This document shows positions 52,101 to 61,329 of a stretch of 64,000 nt of DNA, one piece after another. A program made the position numbers and the translations under genes. The notes under the pieces were generated by a model. It was not told where the DNA came from. It did no database searches and worked only from the letters and a program-made list of their open reading frames with translations. Each line of letters starts with the position of its first letter. The stretch's first letter is position 1. The stretch comes from Pratylenchus scribneri (lineage: Eukaryota; Nematoda; Chromadorea; Rhabditida; Pratylenchidae). Location of the stretch: the NCBI GenBank assembly GCA_030063045.1, contig JAQSEB010000082.1, positions 372,001 to 436,000 of the forward strand, written 5' to 3'.

Positions 52101-54264
52101 CTTCGCCCTGTCTTTTGCCTCCAAATTGTCCGTGATCCGGTTTGTTGCCTTTCCCCTTTAAATTCGCATAAATCAATTTGAATAATGAAATAGGATGGCG
52201 AATGGCGATCGCATGAATTGGGCCAAATGAGCATTCAGGAGGCGGCCGTCTCCGTCCTTCGCCTCTACAAATGCCATTTTCCCATTTTCAATGCCAATTT
52301 GGTGAATTCCCGTCGAAGTTCGGCACTTGGCCGTTTCCGTTCAATGCCGGCGCCAATTGGCTTCAAATTGTACGACATTGAGAGGAGGGCGGGTACCGGA
52401 GGAGGAGAAGAAGGAACGGCGGCACTTTCCGAAATGAATGCCCGAATTTTGATGCAGGTGAGAATTTTAGGGAATTTGGGAATGAGTTAAAGCCTTTTTA
52501 TTAGCCATTTATTCAATTTAGGAGCCAATTTGTTGCCATTTAAAATAGCTCTTCAAGGACTGAGCCATTTTTGATGATTTTGCAATCAAATTAAAGAGCA
52601 GACTTTTGGCTATCAAATAATATTAATTTTATTTAAATTGGTTCAGAATTTATGGAATTATGCGCAAAAAAAGCCATTGAAAATTTGGCTAATCCTTTAA
52701 TATAATTCTCTTATGGTTTTTTGGCCATAGCTTCATCATTTCTGAACCAATTTAAATAATCTGCTATTTAATCTGACACTAAAATTATCAAAATTGGCTC
52801 CATCTTTAATGAGTTACTATAAATGGCGACAAATTGGCCTAGCGGGAAGTTGGGGACATATCCATGGCCAAATTGACTGATGAAAAATTTGCCAATTTAA
52901 ATGTGGAACTAATTAATAAGTGAATTAAGACTAAAGACATAGATTAAGTGAAGAAATGAGCCTAATAAACATTTCAATCCTCCGAAAATTGGGAACAATC
53001 CAATCCAAAATTATTTTCATTTCTCCCATTATTTTCAACAAAAGGCGGCCTCCCAACGCAGAATGGCCGGTGGCCACAATGAACTTTTCAACGAGGAATT
53101 CGACTGGGAAAGGCGATTCAGGAAGAGGAAATGCCGGCTGATCAGTTGCACCGAAGAAATATTCGCCCAAGTTCAGGCCACAGAAGCAGCAGCGGCCACC
53201 GCCTCCAAAACGACGGGTGGCCAACAAATTTTTGTTCGTTTTCCAATTTCCAAATATTTAATTTAATCCCCCAAATAAAGGTAGAGCCAATGGACCCGCA
53301 AATGGCGGCCAAGGCGGTGTTGGCCTCCATTGCCAAGCAATTGAACCGATTTTTGCGCTTCACCCGCCAGGAACATTTCCATCAAAATGGCCAATTGTTG
53401 GCCCATTTGCAGCGTTGTTTGGCATTTGGCTTCTCCGCTCGAACATTCCTCCAACGATTCTTTGCCAATTCACAGCCAATTCAGGTGCCCCTTAAGATTA
53501 TGGGAAGATAGAGAATTTGAGGATTTGCGTTAGGTTTTTGGCCCATATCTCTTCGAGGCGATGGCCAATCTTGGAAGGCGATATACCATTTTAAAGCCCA
53601 GAGTGTTCTCTAAAAAGTGGCTTTTTTTAATTTTATAAAATTCAAGCTTTAAAAAAAGTTACATGCCACTGAGTGAATAATCCCAAATTTTTTGATTGAC
53701 TTTAGGAAAAAGTCGTTTATTTTAAAAATTTTTTAATATTTCAAAAAATTAGTTTTAGCCACTTTTTAGAGGACATTTAAAGCTTTCGAATGGCACATCG
53801 CCTTCCTGAATTGGTTGATAACTGATGAGATATGACTAATAAATAAGCAACTCAGAGTTACACAATATACGGTACTGTGAATCATCTTTTGCCGGAGGCA
53901 TTAAATTGACACAAAGAAAAGGGGACTTCATTCTTTCTTTTCTCATTTCAAAAAGAAATTTGCCAAATGTTTTGGATTATCCCCCTTCTAACTTTTATTT
54001 ATTTTCCCCTCCACCCAAAATCAGGAAGTTTTGCCCGAGTCCAAATGGTCAATCCTGTGTGATTCCCGTGTCTCTGGGCCACTTTGTCATGGCCTCCAAT
54101 TCGTTCTTCGATGCCATGACTCGGAGGGCGTTGATCGCGGTGTCCAACTTCAATGCACAATTTCCGCCTTTCCATTCCTCAATTTGACCGAACAACCGTC
54201 GCCACAAAAATCATTCCAACTCAAAGTTTTGGCCGGCAATCCACCCGTCGATTTGGGTGTTTAA
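49160..54264 (+). CDS. vang-1: Van Gogh/Strabismus planar polarity membrane protein
   Basis: Eight exons, all joined in phase 0: 49160-49357, 50571-50912, 51038-51226, 52014-52139, 52194-52457, 53045-53233, 53281-53484 and 54025-54264, about 583 residues. Vang is a four-pass membrane protein of the planar cell polarity pathway that binds Prickle and Dishevelled. Conserved marks: NTTVITGATSEHSFGGG (phosphorylation cluster), the membrane helices, FWRRSAADMPRLFLHRAAFA, FWLFYIVRILMERR, YVLSFAISLVDLLLFIHCIW, ELRQLRPVFCLQIVRDPDGE, SIQEAAVSVLRLYKCHF, HNELFNEEFDWERRFRKRKC and LRFTRQEHFHQNGQLLAHLQ. The first exon gives a Ser/Gly/His-rich N-terminus. The protein ends VLAGNPPVDLGV rather than the usual ETSV PDZ ligand. 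Introns 1, 3 and 7 hold foldback elements. Confidence 0.92.
49409..49710. mobile_element. Foldback element, copy A (complete)
   Basis: Left arm starts TTTGGCCATAACTTAAGAAG and runs through GGAAGGCGATAAACCATTCG and CCCTCAAAAAGGTGGC. The right arm is its reverse complement (GGCTTTTCAATGGTATATCG, CCTTCCTAAATTGGCTAATT, GAGATATGGGCC). The centre of about 130 bp contains AAGCGGACTTTCCTCAAATC and is also conserved between copies. Lies in Van Gogh intron 1. Confidence 0.85.
49750..50412. mobile_element. Foldback element, copy B (arms separated)
   Basis: Left arm 49750-49840 (GAGGCGATATGCCTTTCGAA, CCTCTAAAAAGTGAC) and right arm 50326-50410 (CCACTTTTTAGAGGAAACCT, GCCTTCCAAAATTGTC). The interval between them is about 490 bp, longer than in other copies, so it contains extra sequence including a CGGTTCATCCCTTGATGAG phrase. 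Confidence 0.7.
51300..51602. mobile_element. Foldback element, copy C (complete)
   Basis: In Van Gogh intron 3. Left arm with GGAAGGCGATATATCATTGG and CCCTCAAAAAAGTGGC; right arm with GGCCACTTTATAGAGGAAAC and TTGCCTTCCCAAATTGGCTA. Conserved centre AAAATTTGAGCTCATTTTGC. Confidence 0.85.
51707..51796. mobile_element. Foldback element, solitary right arm (copy D)
   Basis: Matches the right arm only (GCCACTTTTTAGTGGACACT, ATGGTATATGGCCTTCCTAA, TTGCTGAGCTATTGGC), about 100 bp after copy C in the same intron. Confidence 0.7.
52521..52839. repeat. Second inverted-repeat element in Van Gogh intron 5
   Basis: Two arms of about 140-150 bp face each other. GGAGCCAATTTGTTGCCATT at 52521 reappears reversed as AAATGGCGACAAATTGGCC ending 52839. 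TTTAAATTGGTTCAGAATTT in the left arm reappears reversed near 52750. Sequence differs from the other foldback family. Confidence 0.75.
53538..53833. mobile_element. Foldback element, copy E (complete)
   Basis: In Van Gogh intron 7. Left arm GGCCCATATCTCTTCGAGGC with GGAAGGCGATATACCATTTT; right arm GCCACTTTTTAGAGGACATT with CACATCGCCTTCCTGAATTG. Centre carries the AAAGTTACATGCCACTGAGT phrase in reversed orientation relative to copy A. Confidence 0.82.
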
Positions 54265-54931
54265 AATCCGAGAAGGATCTCCAAAAATGGCATCCAATAT
54301 TTAATTTACGGCTTTACACATATTTTTGGCATTAATTTTAATTTTTAATTGTTATTTTTATTTTATTTATTCACTTTTATTTCAAAATATAAAATAAAAT
54401 CTTTTAATAATGCACATTTCGAATTGTGTTTAAAATGCCTCGAGAATGGGAATGAGATTGATGAGATGGGATGGGAATACTTATAGAATGGAAATTGGGC
54501 CAAAATGAATGAATGATAAAAGTGCAAAGAAATGTTGAATGGCAAAATATTTGTTGGAATTACCGTAAATTCTCTATAAGAAGCCCTGAGGCTAATAAAT
54601 TTCGTTGCCTTCTGATGTGGAGACTTCTGATTTTTTGTGACAAAAAATGCTTATTTTGGCTTAATTTCACTCAAAATTTAATTATTTTTGATATGAATTT
54701 TTCGATGGGGGCTTCTAATAGAGAATCTACGACGGTAAATAAATCGAATTCAATGAATTAAAATATTCGAAAATTTTTAAAATTGGAATTGACACCAGCA
54801 AAGGAGAAAGAATGGCAAGAAAATTATAGTTCAAAATGATGGCCAAATAGTATAGGAAAATGAAGTATCAAAAAAATGCCGAATTCATATTAAATGCCGA
54901 ATCCATTTAATTTTCAATTCAATTCATTCAT
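54265..54931. other. Intergenic between convergent Van Gogh and C2H2 genes
   Basis: AT-rich 3' flanks. Apart from the MITE-like element listed separately at 54560-54740, nothing is recognised. Confidence 0.5.
54560..54740. mobile_element. MITE-like element with terminal inverted repeats
   Basis: The left end TTACCGTAAATTCTCTATAA followed by GAAGCCC is matched by the right end, whose reverse complement reads ATTTACCGTCGTAGATTCTC then TATTAGAAGCCCC. The two are about 28 bp with a 2-4 bp difference. It is 181 bp long with no coding capacity. Diverged relatives start near 58087 and 61345. Confidence 0.65.
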
Positions 54932-57900
54932 TTATGCCGTTGCCGCCTCCTTTTTGACCTCTGCCATCGTTGCGGCTTTGTTCGACTTCCGTCCAGTGCC
55001 CGATTGTCCTCCTCCTCCTTTTCCACCTTCCCTGTAATTTGAAGGAAGCAATTGCATTTTCTTGGCCATTTCCTCGCTAATTCCCCTTAGCATATTGTGC
55101 CGCCGTTTTGTCCCCTCAACCGGGGTCATTCCATTCTGCAAATGTGTCTTTTTGTGCCGAAGCAAATTGTCCTTCCGATTGAAACTGAAAAGCGAAAAAA
55201 ATGAATGAATTGGATGGGCGGCATTGGCTTTAATTGCAATGGAAGAAAGGGTCAAATTAATTTATTCATTTTTTTCACTCATTCCTCAATAATTTATTTT
55301 TTGCTTACTTAAACTTCCTGGGGTAATTTTTAATAGAACAAAATCAATGAAAATTATTATCAACTTTCTATTAATTAATCCTAATTAAAGTTTCCGAAAA
55401 ACACAAAAAATCAGAATTCTTTCCGGAAAACACAAAAAATCAGAATTCTTTCCGGAAAACACAAAAATCAGAATTCTTTCCGGAAAACACAAAAATCAGA
55501 ATTCTTTCCGGAAAACACAAAAAATCAGAATTCTTTCCGGAAAACACAAAAAATCAGAATTCTTTCCGGAAAACACAAAAATCAGAATTCTTTCCGGAAA
55601 ACACAAAAAATCAGAATTCTTTCCGGAAAACACAAAAAATCAGAATTCTTTCCGGAAAACACAAAAAATCAGAATTCTTTCCGGAAAAAAATCAGAATTC
55701 ATTCCGGAAAACACAAAAAATCAGAATTCTTTCCGGAAAACACAAAAAATCAGAATTCTTTCCGGAAAAAAATCAGAATTCATTCCGGAAAACACAAAAA
55801 ATCAGAATTCTTTCCGGAAAACACAAAAAATCAGAATTCTTTCCGGTACCGTATACTCTCTCATTAAATCAGACGAATTTCCTTCTTTTTTTGCCCTTTA
55901 TTCATTCAATTTTTCATTCCATTCATTTTTCAGCTTATTCATTATCCCAAATGTATTTTTGGTTATGGTTTTGCAACTCTTATTTACGTTTTTTGGCAGA
56001 ATTGGCAAATGTGCGGCTTTTGGCCCGAATGAATGAATTGATGTTTTTTGAGCAAAAATTTATTCGCGAATCGTTTTCGGCAATTGATCAGCGGGCAAAA
56101 GAAGGGTTTTTCCTCGCCACCTGCGGCAAAATTACAATGTTTTTTCCCTTCAATTCTCATTTCTACCTTCTTCCTCCATTTCTGCCCCTCCTCGACTATT
56201 CGTAGACGATGTTCCGCCATCCTCCGAAAAAGCAGTTGGACTTTTTGTATGGCCAATGATGGTTGTTCTTTCGGATTGGGCATCGGCATTGGCATAATTC
56301 TCTTCGACCCCTTCGTCATGATCCTCCTCCATTTCGATGGAATCATGGCTGAAAATTAAATGAAAATTATTGGATACAAAATGACATCCAATACCAAGGC
56401 TGTTCTTTTGGCCATAACTCAATAAAAAAGCTACCAATTTCGGAAGGCGATATGCCATTCGATAGCACTAAATATCCTCTAATAAATTGCTTAACTATAT
56501 TTTAAAAATTAAAAATAATTGACAAAATTAATATCTTTTCCTTATTCAATCAAAAAATTTGGGCTTATTCGCTCATTGGCATGTAACCTTCTTTAAAAAT
56601 GGATTCCATAATATTTAAAATAGGCCACTTTTTAGAGGACATTTTAGGCTTCGGAAAGGTATATCGCCTTCCGGAATTGGCAATCGCCTCGCTGAGATAT
56701 GATCAAAATAATGGCCTCAAGTATTGAAAAGTTCCCTATCCCAAAATTAAGTAGAAAAATATTTTCAAAAATTCGCCATTAAAATTCCCAATATTATTTC
56801 CAATCATTCCTTCCAACATTTTCTTCACATTCCATCATATCAATCCATCCAATTAATTCATTCATTCACATTTCTCAGCCAGTCGATCCCTCTCCCAAAT
56901 CGTCCGATCAGCCCATCCCTTCCCATCCCTCGCCCAACTCAACTCCAAATTCCTCCTCCTATTCCCTCGATTTGGGGCTGCGCAATCCATCATTCCCAAT
57001 AAACCGCCACCAAAACGCCAACCCAACAACCGATCGGAGGCTGCCTCTGCCCAAACCGTCGAGGAGGTTCATTCCCCCCTTCCCATCCCTCCGGCCATTC
57101 TCGCCCTAATAAATAAACCCACCAAAATATGGAGGAGGCGAGGAAGCTGGCCCTCGCCTCCACCCAAAAATGCGGTTTTGTGGGGCACCAAAAGGTCGTC
57201 TTCTCGACGTCGGCAAATGAGAGGGGAGGAAAGGAGTGGAATTTGGAGAGGAAAATATATGGTAAGGGAGGGCGCCTCCAGCCCAAATCGAGAGTTGGAA
57301 AATGTGGTCGGTGGGTTGGGGTTGGGAGGTGACCTTCGGGAGTGCCACCGCCGCTGCCACCATCATTTTTACCGTTGGATTGAGGTCACCGCCCCCCACC
57401 CCCCAACCTGCCTCAAATCCATTTGCCTCCATCCCATTAATTTAGTACTCCCGTAACCCGCACAATTTTAGTCTTTACGGCGAAAAGCAAAATGTGTTTT
57501 CCCCTCTCCACTTTACCTTTCCGCCGGCTGTTCCATTCCTCCCTCCCCCTTTCCTTCGTCGTCATTCTCGCCAACTTTTCCTCCTCCATCCATTTCCGGT
57601 GTTCCCATCATTTTCGTCTGTTGTTGGCTAATGGCGAATGCGGCTGCCCGTTGGAATAATTGCATTTGGGTGGCGGCCACAAATGCCAATGCCGTCGAAT
57701 TCAATGGAGGCGGATGGAATGTGGCCGAAATTGACGGAATTTGTTGTTGTTTTTGTGCCATTTCCGGGCCATCTTTTCCATCATTTTCTCCTCCAATTTC
57801 CACCATTTCTGCCTCCTTTCCCCGTGTTGTCAACTTTTGCAGCACTTGCGAAATTCGATGGCCTTTTGTGGGTGATGATGGCGAAGCCGAAGCCGATGAT

Positions 57901-60900
57901 GAATATTGTTGTTGTTGATTTGGGGATGGACTTTTGTTGCGTTGGATTGGCCGAATGCTATTGGGTGTTGGGAATTCGGGCGAAGATGTGATGGCGGCGC
58001 CAAAATGTGCGGGTGCCGGAGGCAAATTAAAGGAGGGAATGGCCGGTAGCAGGCTGAAAATGTGATGAGGGAATTGACAATGATTATCGTAATTTTTCTA
58101 TTAGAAGCCCATGGGCTTATATTTTTCAGAGCCTCTCTGGGATGGGCTTTTATTAGAACTGTGAGTGCGGGTTTATATTAGAATAAAGGTAATTTCCAGA
58201 TATTTTCCCAAATTAAAAGGTTGTTGAAAATGATGGTAGAGGGACATTACCATTTCAATAACTTATCATTCTTTTGGCCATAACTCAGCGGGGCAATAGC
58301 TAATTTGAGAAGGCGATATACCATTGGAAAGCCCAAAGTGCCCTTTAAAAAGTAGCCCTATTTTAATTTAATGGAATCGACTATTAAAGAAAGCTATATA
58401 TCTTTGAGTTTAATGAACCCAAATTTTCTGATTAATTAGAGGAAAAGCCGCTTATTCAAAATGCTTTCCAATTTTTCACAAAATTAGTTTCGCCAATTTT
58501 TAGATATCACTTTGAGCTTTCAAATGGTTTATAGCCTTCCGGAATTGTTTGCTTCCTTATAGAGATATGGCCACTGAATTAACGACACTTATTAGTTAAA
58601 GATGAGGAGGCTAATGAAACCAAAATGAATGTTGCCAAATATTTTTTACGCCACATTAATCTCAAAATCGGTAATCCGATCCCCCGCACAATTCATTTAT
58701 TTGTGTGTTTATTGCGCCCATTCATCCCCACAATATTCGCCTTGACAATATTGTGCCCCAAAATGACCCTTCTAAACTTTATTCGCCCTCCATCCATTTT
58801 ATTCCACTCAAATGGCCAAATCGCTCATCGCCTCGAGCCGACGATCTTCTTCCCTTCCCTTTCCTTTCCTTCCCTTCCCTTCCCTTCCATTTCTTCATTC
58901 TTTTCCTAGGCCAAAGGGAAAAGCCGGCATTTTTAGGGGAAAAGGAAACAATGGATTTGTATTGGGCGCCGAGGGGGTATTGTTGAATTGGAAAAGGGGG
59001 CCAAAGGGGGGGGGGGACAAGCAGAGATTGTTGGCGGCATCGCTCTAAAAACATTCCACTCATCTTTATTTTCGGACCGAAGCTCCGATAAAATCAACGG
59101 CCAATAGTCCCCCATATTTTGTGCATTAAACGATTCGGCCTATTCCGCACACAAAAAAGGGAAGTGGGCAGTGAGGGGTGGAAGTGGATGAAAAAGCAAA
59201 GCGCACAAATTGGGGAAAACGAGGCAAAAATTGAAAGTTGAGGGGGGCGCCCGGAGCATACTTCATTATTCACAACATTGAGAGGCCAATGTTTGGGGGA
59301 GGGGGGAAGGGCACCAATCCAATCCAATTTTTCTATTCCAATTCCTGGGGGTTTCGGGGGCCGCGTGAATCATGATTCCGTGCACCCTTCACATTTTCCC
59401 CAAATTCATTCATCCATCTGTGGCCATAGCTATTTGGGCCATCGTGGCCAATTCCATCCATATTTTCCGTGTTTTCTTCCTTCCCTTTCCCTCCCCTTTT
59501 CCCTTTCACTGAATTCCCCTCCCCTTTCTCCCTCTTTTGCCCAATTCGCTTCTTTTCCCTCCTCCATTCACATTCCTCCTACCGTAGCCATCCCAAAAAT
59601 CCTCCAAAAGCGAAGGAAAAGGAGGGAAAGAAGGAGAAGATGCGAGGGGATAAAGTTGCCTGATGAGGGATGTGGGGGAGGAAAATGACCAAAACAAAAA
59701 TTTGTTTTTTGATGCTTTGAATTCACAAACTTATCCCAGAATTTTTGATCTTTGAAACCTCTCTCAAAATTGCCAATTAGACTTTTCAATATTAGCCGAG
59801 ATAGGAATTTAGGCAATAATTTTACGGATTGCAAGGGAATATTTGGATTGTATTGGATGAGGCAAAATTGATTGAGGCTGAATTTGCGGAGGATTTCTGA
59901 TGATTTTATCAGGTCCAATTAATCGGAGAAGGAGGTGGAGGGATGGGGATAAATGGATGGGAAAGGCCATTCATTCAGAATCAGAAGCAAAGGGTGCGGC
60001 AAAAAGGGCAACCCCAACGGGGAGGGAATTGAGTGCTGGGGAAAGGGGAATATGAAAAAGGAGGGGAAGTTGGAGGGAATTGGGCCGTAAAAAGTGGGGC
60101 TGAATGGATGGATTGAGGGAATCTCGAAGGACGATTCAAGCAAAATTGGCGGTCGGCATTCTCTTTTTTCAATTGGGGGCACAATATTGCCGACACAGAA
60201 AGTTGGCGCACTTTTTTGCATAATTAGAAATTGAGGAATGGAAAGGGAATTGATGGAATATTTGGGAAAACTCAGAGGAACGAAACAAAACAATTGAGCC
60301 TGGGGCCATTTATTTGGCCATATCTCAACGAGGGAACAACTAATTTGGGAAGGCGATGATATGTCTTTGGAAAGTTCTAAAAGTCCTCTAAAAAGTGGCA
60401 TAATTAATTTTTGAAAATTTAAAATTTGTTGTAAAATAAGCGGCTTTTCCTCACTCAATAAGAAAATTCAGGTTCATTACGCTCAAAGGCATGTAACTTT
60501 CATTAAGGATGGAATTCATAAAATTAAAATAAGCCAAATTGTAGAGAACACTTTGGGCTTTTCATCCATTTATTGCCTTCCAAAATTGGCTATTGTCTCA
60601 TTGAGCTTAATCTAATTTTCAATATATGTAGTTTTTCCTCAAAATCTTCGATTCAATTACATTCAAAGACATGTAACTTTTTGTAATATTGAAATTCGGA
60701 AAATTAATTTCAGCCACTTTTTTGAAGACACTTTTGGCTTTCCAATGCTATATCGCTTCCCGGAATTGGCTATTGCTTCATTGAATTATAAACAATAGAA
60801 TGACCACCTAACTGAAAGGTACCCCATCGTTGGGGGAAAATTGCCTCACAAGGCACTTCAATGGAATTTAATGAATTTGTGAACCCCCAAAAACTCACTG

Positions 60901-61329
60901 GGAATCGGCTCTTCGCTGTAGAAGCCAATCCTGGAGAAGGAAACGAATTTGCCTCAATTCCTCTTCAATTTGCAAATTTCCATCCTCTTCCGCAAAAAAT
61001 GGCCGGAAAGGAAGGCAAATGAGATCGGCGGCGGCGAACACCGGTGCCTGCTGGGGCGAGGCGCAGATTTGATCGAGGCGAACAAGGATGGCATTGAGCA
61101 AATCCTCATCCGGGATGTTGGGAATGGCCAATGAATCGGTGTTGTTTTGGAGGAATGAAAGGAGACGAAGGGAATGTCGAAGGGAATTTGGCGAGAAATG
61201 GCGCAAAATAATGGGGCGAAGATGGGGATGGCGACGGAAATTGTGGATGAAGCAAAGGCAGGAATCGACGAGAACGGCACCAGCACCGGTGCCATCGGCA
61301 ACAACATGATGAGGGGAAGAATAACTCAT
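54932..61329 (-). CDS. Two-finger C2H2 zinc-finger protein with an unrecognised N-terminal domain
   Basis: Five exons (60899-61329, 57517-58053, 56167-56348, 55988-56120, 54932-55184) sum to 512 codons. All joins keep frame, and intron 56121-56166 is only 46 bp. Likely a nuclear DNA-binding regulator. The N-terminal exon encodes a compact helical region (SCLCFIHNFRRHPHLRPIIL, LLNAILVRLDQICASPQQAP, LRQIRFLLQDWLLQRR) that I cannot place. The second exon is Pro/Ser/Gln-rich with an Ala/Gln segment; the third is acidic (HDSIEMEEDHDEGVEENYAN). The fingers are FFCPLINCRKRFANKFLLKK followed by HQFIH (C-x4-C, H-x3-H) and HICQFCQKTFNRKDNLLRHK ending H (C-x2-C, H-x3-H). A basic tail follows. The large introns hold three foldback copies, a partial one, and minisatellite array 3. 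Confidence 0.8.
55391..55847. repeat. 29-bp minisatellite, array 3
   Basis: About 16 units of the same repeat as arrays 1 and 2, reading TTTCCGGAAAACACAAAAAA then TCAGAATTC on the plus strand, with unit-length variants (27-29 bp and two short units). It lies in C2H2-gene intron 55185-55987. In the sense of its host gene it has the same orientation as array 2 and the opposite one to array 1. Confidence 0.95.
56405..56704. mobile_element. Foldback element, copy F (complete)
   Basis: Left arm TTTTGGCCATAACTCAATAA with GGAAGGCGATATGCCATTCG; right arm GGCCACTTTTTAGAGGACAT with GGTATATCGCCTTCCGGAAT and CGCTGAGATATG. Centre AAATTTGGGCTTATTCGCTC. In the C2H2-gene intron 56349-57516. Confidence 0.85.
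56882..57111 (+). other. Exon-like open segment on the plus strand inside a C2H2-gene intron
   Basis: After an ATTTCTCAG acceptor the plus strand is open for about 77 codons with Pro/Ser/Asn-rich content (SSSYSLDLGLRNPSFP, NANPTTDRRLPLPKPSRRF) up to a TAA at 57109-57111. No upstream partner exon is apparent. Possibly an unlinked 3' exon, possibly chance openness in C-rich DNA. Confidence 0.25.
58087..58200. mobile_element. Diverged relative of the 54.6-kb MITE-like element
   Basis: ATCGTAATTTTTCTATTAGA then AGCCC is followed by GGGCTTTTATTAGAA on the other side. This is a decayed version of the inverted ends seen at 54560-54740. Confidence 0.45.
58272..58573. mobile_element. Foldback element, copy G (complete)
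   Basis: Left arm TTTTGGCCATAACTCAGCGG with GAAGGCGATATACCATTGGA; right arm with CAATTTTTAGATATCACTTT and CTTTCAAATGGTTTATAGCC. In the C2H2-gene intron 58054-60898. Confidence 0.82.
58848..58912. repeat. CTTCC-type pyrimidine tract
   Basis: Run of TTCCCTTCCTTTCC-type units on the plus strand, in the first intron of the C2H2 gene. Simple sequence with no further signal. Confidence 0.75.
60310..60610. mobile_element. Foldback element, copy H (complete)
   Basis: Left arm TTTGGCCATATCTCAACGAG with GGAAGGCGATGATATGTCTT and CCTCTAAAAAGTGGC; right arm GAACACTTTGGGCTTTTCAT with TTGCCTTCCAAAATTGGCTA and CTCATTGAGCTTA. In the C2H2-gene first intron. Confidence 0.8.
60707..60797. mobile_element. Foldback element, solitary right arm
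   Basis: GCCACTTTTTTGAAGACACT, CCAATGCTATATCGCTTCCC and GGAATTGGCTATTGCTTCAT match the family right arm, directly after copy H with a second partial centre between (near 60631-60700). Confidence 0.7.

Noticed and set aside
57106..57432. Overlapping frames on both strands around 57.1-57.4 kb
   Set aside because: Both strands are open through the same GC-rich stretch, giving Gly/Trp/Pro-rich translations without family support.
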